From: Cerrena zonata
Taxonomy: Eukaryota; Basidiomycota; Agaricomycetes; Polyporales; Cerrenaceae
Direction of reading: 5' to 3'
Length of the DNA stretch: 64,000 nucleotides
Assembly (NCBI GenBank): GCA_038087015.1
Contig: JASBNA010000004.1
Coordinates: 868,001-932,000, forward strand
Part shown: positions 57,888-64,000 of the stretch, piece after piece
Numbering within the stretch: the first letter of the stretch is position 1
How the letters are laid out: each line of letters starts with the position of its first letter
Translations under genes and position numbers: made by a program
Notes under the pieces: model-generated
The model's input: only the letters and a program-made list of their open reading frames with translations
Database searches by the model: none
Told to the model about the DNA's origin: nothing

Positions 57888-60800
57888 TCAGCTTGGAGGA
57901 GAGAACACCATCGGTGCATTCTCAACCAGGAATTCTATCGAAAGCGCCTTGCCAGCCATATCACTGAACTCGGCGTTAGGGTCGCTTGAGCGCATCAGAG
58001 TAGCTACAAAAATATTTGGATTAGTGCCAGATATGTTGGCGACGAGATGATACGTACGTCCAAACACGACACCCAAATTTCTTGCATGCATTAAGTTAGT
58101 TTCGCTCCTCTGACATACCCTAGAAAGTTCGTCAGTTGACAGTTGCCCTCTGATAGCTCCGCAAAGTACATACCGATGAAGATGGAGCATCAACGATCTC
58201 AAAGTATGATAGTGTTCCGTAGGCAGCTCCTGTACCAAGTCTGATATCATAGTTGCTTTCATCGCGGGGTCCTTGAGACTCGCCGCTGCAACAAACTTCT
58301 CATGGAGATCGAAAGTCAAAAGGGGATTCGGCAGCGCTCGGAAGTATGACTTTAGAACGGAGGTGATACTGCAGATATCGTTGAAGCGATCGGTATCGTG
58401 AAGATTGAACGACGTATAGTCGCCACTTTCGAACAGTTGAGTGATGACCTTGGATTGTTTGGATCCGCCGGTCTTCCGGTAAATTCCCTCGTATTCCAGG
58501 CCTATAAAACACAATGATTGAGTAGGTTATTAGATGAAACGTACCAAACATGAGTGTTCTTACCCAAGAGATCCACGGCATCGATGCATTTCTCCACAAT
58601 GACTGGAACAAAATGCTGTTCGTCCCTCCAATCCGACCTCACTTGCTCGACCAAGTCTCTACCGAATAAGGATGGTACTAGAGATCATCATTAAGCGCAA
58701 GTTAAACATCATACGGGAGGAAGATGGTACCTGATCCATTGATAGCGACTGAAGCCGTCTCATCTCGATGGCCGTTCGTCTGCTGAGAACATGGCAGATG
58801 GACTTGATGAACACAGCGTGTGTGAACCGCGGTGCTACAATCTATAAGTGACGTTAGGAATGGTATCATACGTGACAGTTTTCCCTTCCTCTTTTTTACT
58901 CACTGGAACACCGCAGCTGGGATCCCCACATCTTGTCACCACAATGGTCGCACCGCGCAACTCGAAGGACGCTGACTTGCACGAAAGAGTGCTCAGCTCG
59001 AGCCTTGGACTTGTCGGGCCAGAAGAGGTCTTTCGCTGCTTTCCCAGGCCATTTGATAAACTTGCCCTTGGTCTGGGGTGTGGGATGCTCCTGGATTTCT
59101 GGCTTCGAGACCTTGACGTACTTCTCCGCAGACTCATCTGTGAACGCAACAGTCGACGAGGTTGTCGATGACGCCAAGGGGTACCTAATTTCTGGTTGAC
59201 CTTGGAGAGGAGGAGGCTCCATCCCCGACGCTTCCATCCGACGAATGTATTGGGCGTTGAGTTGTGCTAGCTCTTCATTGCGAGCATTGAGCATGGTTGT
59301 TTCCTCTAGGAAAGCTTCCCTGGATGCCCTCAACTCTTCGATTTCACGAAGTATGTTTTCTCGTCTTTGGATGAGGGGGAACAACTCATCCGCATACTGA
59401 TTCTTGATGTTATCAAATCGCACAGATAGAGATCTCCCAAGCTTCGCCGTAGATTCCGAGGGTCCATCAAGGGTGGATAAGCTACAGAAAGGGTGAGTCC
59501 TCAGGATATTAGGAATTAACAGATATAACAACATACCTCCTACTCGCAGAAAGTTCCTCAACCTCGGCTAGCGTCATGTCACGTTCCGCCTTCAGTTTCG
59601 ACAGATCACGCTGAAGAACAGACAGACTGTCACTGAGGTCTCTTGATAATGCCTTCTGAGCTTCGTGCTTCCTGCTCTCTCCAGAAATGGCCGTTAACCG
59701 AGCAGCCTGGCCGGATAGTAGGACTCGAAGACGAGTAACCTCAGCTTCGGCGTCTCTTCGAGCGCGGAGTTCCTTGTCATACTCGGTTTGGGCAACTGTC
59801 AACCCATCCATGTATTGCTGACTCGCTCGCTATGTGTATGGAAGACCTCGTGAGTATGAAAAGACGGAGAATGCCGCATGACACTTACCTTCATGCCGTC
59901 AAGCTTTCTCTTCATTTCATGGAATTCCTGGCTTCTTTGGTCCACGACCATCATAATCGCACTAACAAATTCCATATTCAATTTGATATGCTCGGAGCCC
60001 CTGGAGGCTGCATCCGACATAGCTTCTTGCAACCTATGCTTAACCAAAGCTGCAGGATCTGGTCGGAAGGTTTCACCATCCTCAGCTGGAGTCAAGGTGA
60101 TCGTTGTACTTGGGACAACATTAGATAAACTAGGTTCGGTTTTCTCCCGAGAGTGAGTTAGTCGATTATCGAGAGAAGGACGTGGTGAATGTTCACTACG
60201 CGATGCTGAATAGGAACGTTGACGAGAGTAGGGTATGTCAAGGGAAGAACGGAGGGGGGAAGAACTATCGGCGTAGCCATCAAGGCTGCGTTTGGTTCGT
60301 CCACCGGAGGCACGTGGTAGGGTATCGTAATGGTTCTGGGAGGATTGTGGGGAAAGAGGAGAAGTCTGGCTTTGTGAAGGTGACCATTCAGGACGAATTG
60401 TCATATTTGTGTCGCGGTGATTGGGCTCTCGTCGTTTAACAGGAGTAACATCTGCATGTCCTGGATCTGATCCAATAACAGTAACCTCACTGGTAGGTGT
60501 TGATAGTTGGCCGTTGTTTGCACTAGCTGTGTTAGTCCGTGAGGTATCCACTTTCAACTTCGTGACGTTATTTCCATTAGTCTCGGAAATGCTCTTCAAT
60601 GGTTGCGGTCCCTCCACAGATTTTAACAAATCCGCGAAGTCCGCAGCACCCATTGAAAACCTTATCGGAGGCAGAGCAGGTGCAATAAACGTGGAGTGTG
60701 AAGTTTGTTGCTGGACAGTTTCGTCCTCTGGCGACAGTTCGGAAGATATTTCACTATCCAACTGTCCAGCGTCCGACCCGTCATCATTGATATCCATACC

Positions 60801-62729
60801 GGTATCCAACTTGAGCTCTGGCGGCCGAGTGCCCATCTTCGACTTCTTCGCCTCTTTCGGTGGAGGGACGGGCGGTCTATCTTCGTCTGACCCATACAGT
60901 CTAGATACTTCGAATTCTGCCTCAGTATCTGTTCCACTTTCTATACCGTGTGGGACGTCAGCACGATATGAAGGTGAAGGAGGGCGAGAACCGCTACTAC
61001 CGGGGCGCGAAGAGGCGTCACGCTTGAGGTCCGCAGACGAGCCACTAGTCCTGAGCGATGATGGAGCGGTACCAGGTCGATATCTATCATCAAATGACCG
61101 TTGCGTTCGAAGAGTGCCGTTGTGTACGCTCAAGGTGCTTGGAGATTGTCGGCCTTCTAATGACGGAGGGTTCGCACGAGCAGGACTGCTGAGATCCACT
61201 CGACTACTGGTCCTTGCTGGAACTCTGTCTAAGGTAATGCTCGGTCGTATTGGTGGCCTCAGCCCAGCATTTTGATCCATACCACGTGAGGGGTCAAATG
61301 GTGTGCCAGAAGAAGCCGAACGCGAGCGGCCATTAAGTTGACTGATCTCGTTGGTAGGTGGGAGATGGGCGACATTCAATTTGGGGCTGTCGGTGAAAGG
61401 AGGGGGTGAAAGTGACGAGGGAATGTTGAAATTCTCTTGGCGTGGCGATGTAGCATTGGCTTGAACGGCCGGTGTCTGGGAAAGAGAGAATGTAGAAGCA
61501 GCTGGAGAGCTTTGAGGTGTATTGTAGGAGAGAGCAAATGCCGGGTTAATAGAGCGACGTCGGTCCTTGCGTGCGGCTGAGCCATTGGCGACTGTTAATC
61601 CACCGGTGGAATCAGTATCTACATTGTTTTCTTTCAAGAGCACATTTAGAGGTTTGTCCTGGAAGCTCTTACGTTTCTGTAACATTGGGTTCTCAGGTGG
61701 AACGGCGAGGGAGTCTCCACTAGATATAGGCAGTGTCGCTGAGCGAGCATGATCAACTGGGGACGATGAAGACGGGGGTAGCAACATGGTGGAGTATCGC
61801 TTACTACCCGAAGGTGATAATGCTGCGGACGCAGGTGCAGACGACGTTGAGGCAGGAGCAGGTAATGATACCGACTGGTGTATCTGGGGTGGGCTCTGTA
61901 GTTTGGTGGATCGTTCCCCAATCGAAGATACTGAGTCTCGCCGCGGCGGGTCCTTAGACGATCCTGGTGATGTTTGATCATTAGATTGGGAAGTACCCGG
62001 TCTCGCCTTGGAGCGCAAGCTTCCCGAACGCGACTTGAGACTGTTCTCCCCTCGACTATTGCGTGTCCCCTGAGTTATTGAATTGATCAGTGCTTGACTT
62101 CAAGGATGACTCCCGGCCGCAAGAACTTACATCAACCGACCCCTCCCGAGGGACACTCTCCTTAGACTTGACGGAGCTGGATTCACCAGCTGCCTTCTCG
62201 CGTGCCCTTTCCCGTTCCTTCTCTTTCTCCCGGCGTTGTTGATGACGGCGACTTCGCGCAACACGTTCATTATGGCAGTCCATACAGTAGATACCTTGGC
62301 TGGTCTTTGCGAACACGAGTTCGTCTATGCGTTTCTTGCAGACCTTGCAGTTGAAACAGTGGGCATGATAAGCATCGTCACCGGTCATGATGGCTTCGTC
62401 AAGGATGGGGAGGCCGCAGACATTGCAGCAATAGGAGCAGTTGGCGCATACGGGGGAACCGTCAGATAGCAAGAGGAGGTTGGTGTCGGCAGTCACTTGG
62501 TTGTTGCACTTTGCGCATTTAAAGCAGTCGACGTGGAATAACGATTGACTGCCAAATTGCTTAGTTTAAAGTCAAAGCACATGATGAATGTGACGCACCC
62601 AAATGCAACAACCACGCTCCCGTCCTCCGTAACCACAGTTTTCTTGCACCCAGGGCAGACTTTGTTCTCTACCATAAGAGAGGAGTTCGCGAGGACATCG
62701 GTAGTTGTAGCAGTGAGAGTAGATGCCAT
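57888..62729 (-). CDS. LIM-LIM-C1-RhoGAP protein (Rga-type Rho GTPase-activating protein)
   Basis: Exons from ATG 62729 join in phase into about 1,350 residues. The N-terminus has two LIM domains: CPGCKKTV ... FHVDCFKCAKCNNQV ... CANC, and CNVCGLPILDEAI ... YHAHCFNCKVCKKRID ... CMDCHNE. A 700-residue disordered Ser/Pro-rich middle follows, then coiled coils (EAEVTRLRVLLSGQAARL; NILREIEELRASREAFLEET), and a C1 zinc finger (HSFVQ, ARCDHCGDKMWG, LRCSNCSTAVHTRC). The C-terminal RhoGAP has GLEYEGIYRKTGG with the arginine finger, LPNPLLTFDLHEKF, LPTEHYHTLRSLMLHLHR and NLGVVFGPTLMR. It should inactivate Rho1 or Cdc42 at sites of polarised growth. The yeast relatives are Rga1/Rga2 and Lrg1; the C1 domain sets it apart from Rga1. 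Confidence 0.94.
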
Positions 62730-63044
62730 AACGTCGTTATATGAGTCCTAGGACAATTTGTCGTTGAGTTGACCGCCGGTTGCCAGATGAAATATGAACG
62801 AGTGTCGAGAGCGACCAGCACTGTAAGTCGACAACGAGGTGGCTGGGAGTCCTGGATGTCAGAACATCCAAAGCAGAAAGTTCTTTAACTAAAGGAACCT
62901 GAAAGAAGCTTTGGAGGGAAGTTACTAGGAGTAGTAGTAAGTAGTACCCTGCTAACCATTCAATTTGTGAGCTGGGGTCTAGAACTAGCCAGGTGTCGTG
63001 CCTGGATCCTCGCTTGACACTCGCTTACTGCATAACAGTACATC
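62730..63044. other. promoter region of the LIM-RhoGAP gene and 5' flank of the tRNA
   Basis: This 315-bp stretch has no recognisable reading frame. It separates the Pol II start region at 62729 (minus) from the Pol III gene at 63045 (plus). Confidence 0.45.
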
Positions 63045-63124
63045 GGCCTTATAGTGTAGCGGTTATCACATCGGATTCTGACTCTGGACATTCCGGTAAC
63101 TCAGGTTCGAATCCTGATTAGGCC
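63045..63124 (+). tRNA. tRNA-Gln (anticodon CTG) with a 9-nt intron
   Basis: The acceptor stem GGCCTTA/TTAGGCC, D-arm AGTGTAGCGGTTATCAC (box A) and T-arm CAGGTTCGAATCCTG (box B) are all in place. The anticodon stem TCGGA/TCCGG encloses 16 bases, beginning TTCTGA. With a 7-base loop this leaves a 9-base intron after position 37, the standard site for eukaryotic tRNA introns. The anticodon CUG reads CAG codons. The sixth acceptor pair is U-U, a mismatch. It ends in a T-run typical of Pol III. Confidence 0.85.
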
Positions 63125-63127
63125 TTC

Positions 63128-63132
63128 TTTTT
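63128..63132 (+). terminator. RNA polymerase III terminator of the tRNA gene
   Basis: Five T residues start four bases after the 3' end of the tRNA-Gln gene, with a second T-run four bases on. Confidence 0.7.
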
Positions 63133-63309
63133 CTCTTTTGTCGCTCTCCACACTGGATCAGTCCGAGTCGGAGTTTTGATGTCAGAGACGTTCAATGAAC
63201 CGCTTCTTTGTTCATCACTGTACGATATATTTGATTATAAGCTCTGTTCATTTCATCAATTGAATACTGCAAAGATGACCGTCGTATATTTTTCCTGGAT
63301 TGTCTATTT

Positions 63310-64000
63310 CTACTGTAAAGAAATATCAAATCCCTCAGCCGCAATCTGTGCCAAGAATATCTTTGTCTCTGCCATAATGACCAACCTGTTCCCAGCAAAA
63401 ATCATGTTTGCCGAAGTGGTTTCAATGAAGAATTTTCCCAGCAACTCTCCCTCTGGATTCCACACCTAAGGCAACAATCAGTTAGAAGCATCCAAGGAAG
63501 TATTCAAATAACTTACTTGGACACCATCACCGGTACCAGCATAAACATTGCCTTTGTTGTCGAGCTGAACACCATCTGCAACACCGGTGTCGACGTATGC
63601 AAATACCCTTCTGTTTGCAAATGCTTGAGTTTTAGGGTGAACATCAAAGGCATAACTTCAAAAACAAGAGTCGTAAGTAAACAGATATAAGCCGGTGAAT
63701 GATGGAAAACTAACATAGTCGCAGGGTGTGTTTGATTATTCCCTAAGAAACCACCAGAGGCTCCTGTATCGGCACTGAATATGGGTTTAGGAAAGGCCAA
63801 CTCAAATACCAAATAAACCAATGACTTACATATAGGCAGTGTTACCGTCCTGTGTAAATGCTATACCGTTGCACTTGTCGAAACCGTCTGCTACAACTCG
63901 GATTCTTCCTGTGTCCTGGTCGAACCTGTATACTTGACTCGGCATCAAAGGATCCGGTCGGAAATGGTTAAGAAAACCGTAACTACAGTATATCGAAGTC
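63310..64000 (-). CDS. SMP-30/gluconolactonase-like protein, 5' end beyond the window
   Basis: The C-terminal part of a six-bladed beta-propeller lactonase. Read toward the stop at 63310-63312, the exons give SQVYRFDQDTGRIRVVADGF, KCNGIAFTQDGNTAYI, SDTGASGGFLGNNQTHPAT, AFDVHPKTQAFANRRVF, DGVQLDNKGNVYAGTGDGVQ, VWNPEGELLGKFF and the end AETKIFLAQIAAEGFDISLQ. The N and D in CNGIAF and the D in SDTG match the metal-binding residues of the family. Such enzymes hydrolyse sugar or other lactones; fungal members are often secreted. Introns are at about 63467-63516, 63611-63660 and 63715-63830. Confidence 0.88.

Noticed and set aside
60421..61275. 284-codon plus-strand open frame
   Set aside because: It is antisense to the Ser/Pro-rich middle of the LIM-RhoGAP gene, where low-complexity codons leave the opposite strand open.
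1..64000. Transposable elements, CRISPR arrays, prophage or biosynthetic core enzymes
   Set aside because: No transposase, reverse transcriptase, terminal repeats, regular spaced repeats, PKS, NRPS or terpene synthase was recognised, so the P450s and methyltransferase are not called as a cluster.

Overview
The window reads as nuclear DNA of a filamentous basidiomycete, most likely an Agaricomycete. Nearly every gene is split by short GT-AG introns of about 50-70 bp. Genes are densely packed on both strands with mostly 30-900 bp between them. The gene set (PRM1, LIM-RhoGAP, several F-box/LRR proteins, two P450s, GH92, a fungal TesB-like thioesterase) fits that group. Placement below class level is not supported. 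I saw no transposon, prophage, CRISPR array or bacterial-style operon.

Layout: 0-4 kb, a PSR1-like phosphatase and an extended-SDR reductase (both minus). 4.6-8.2 kb, a mitochondrial-type pterin-dehydratase-domain protein with two zinc knuckles (plus) converging on an MFS transporter (minus). 9-10.5 kb, a broken F-box/LRR gene. 10.9-13.1 kb, PAM16 and RPA43 diverging from a shared promoter. 13.7-20.4 kb, a frameshifted SDR, an F-box protein, an acyl-CoA thioesterase and an F-box/beta-propeller-like protein. 20.7-30 kb, a membrane-anchored Smr protein, a secreted GH92 alpha-mannosidase, peptidyl-tRNA hydrolase and a PAQR/Izh receptor. 30-35.3 kb, a secreted low-complexity protein and a tail-to-tail pair of F-box paralogues. 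35.8-45.2 kb, PRM1, a second secreted low-complexity locus, a BAX-inhibitor family protein and MDM31. 45.8-57.2 kb, a CFA-synthase-like methyltransferase, a P450, transcription elongation factor ELL, a CBM35-like protein and a second P450. 57.9-64 kb, a LIM-LIM-C1-RhoGAP protein, an intron-containing tRNA-Gln(CUG), and an SMP-30/gluconolactonase gene cut by the right edge.

Most genes are housekeeping or general fungal functions and do not form an evident pathway cluster. Three code for mitochondrial or mitochondrially targeted proteins (PCD-domain protein, PAM16, MDM31), three act in transcription or translation (RPA43, ELL, PTH), and five loci are F-box-like, fitting the F-box expansion of mushroom-forming fungi.

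The most useful anomalies are single-base frame breaks inside otherwise conserved genes (SDR at about 13808, PRM1 at 38160, MDM31 at about 44770). They are either real lesions or assembly indels and need read-level checking. The most novel-looking protein is the PCD-domain/zinc-knuckle fusion. I did not find a convincing new multi-gene system.
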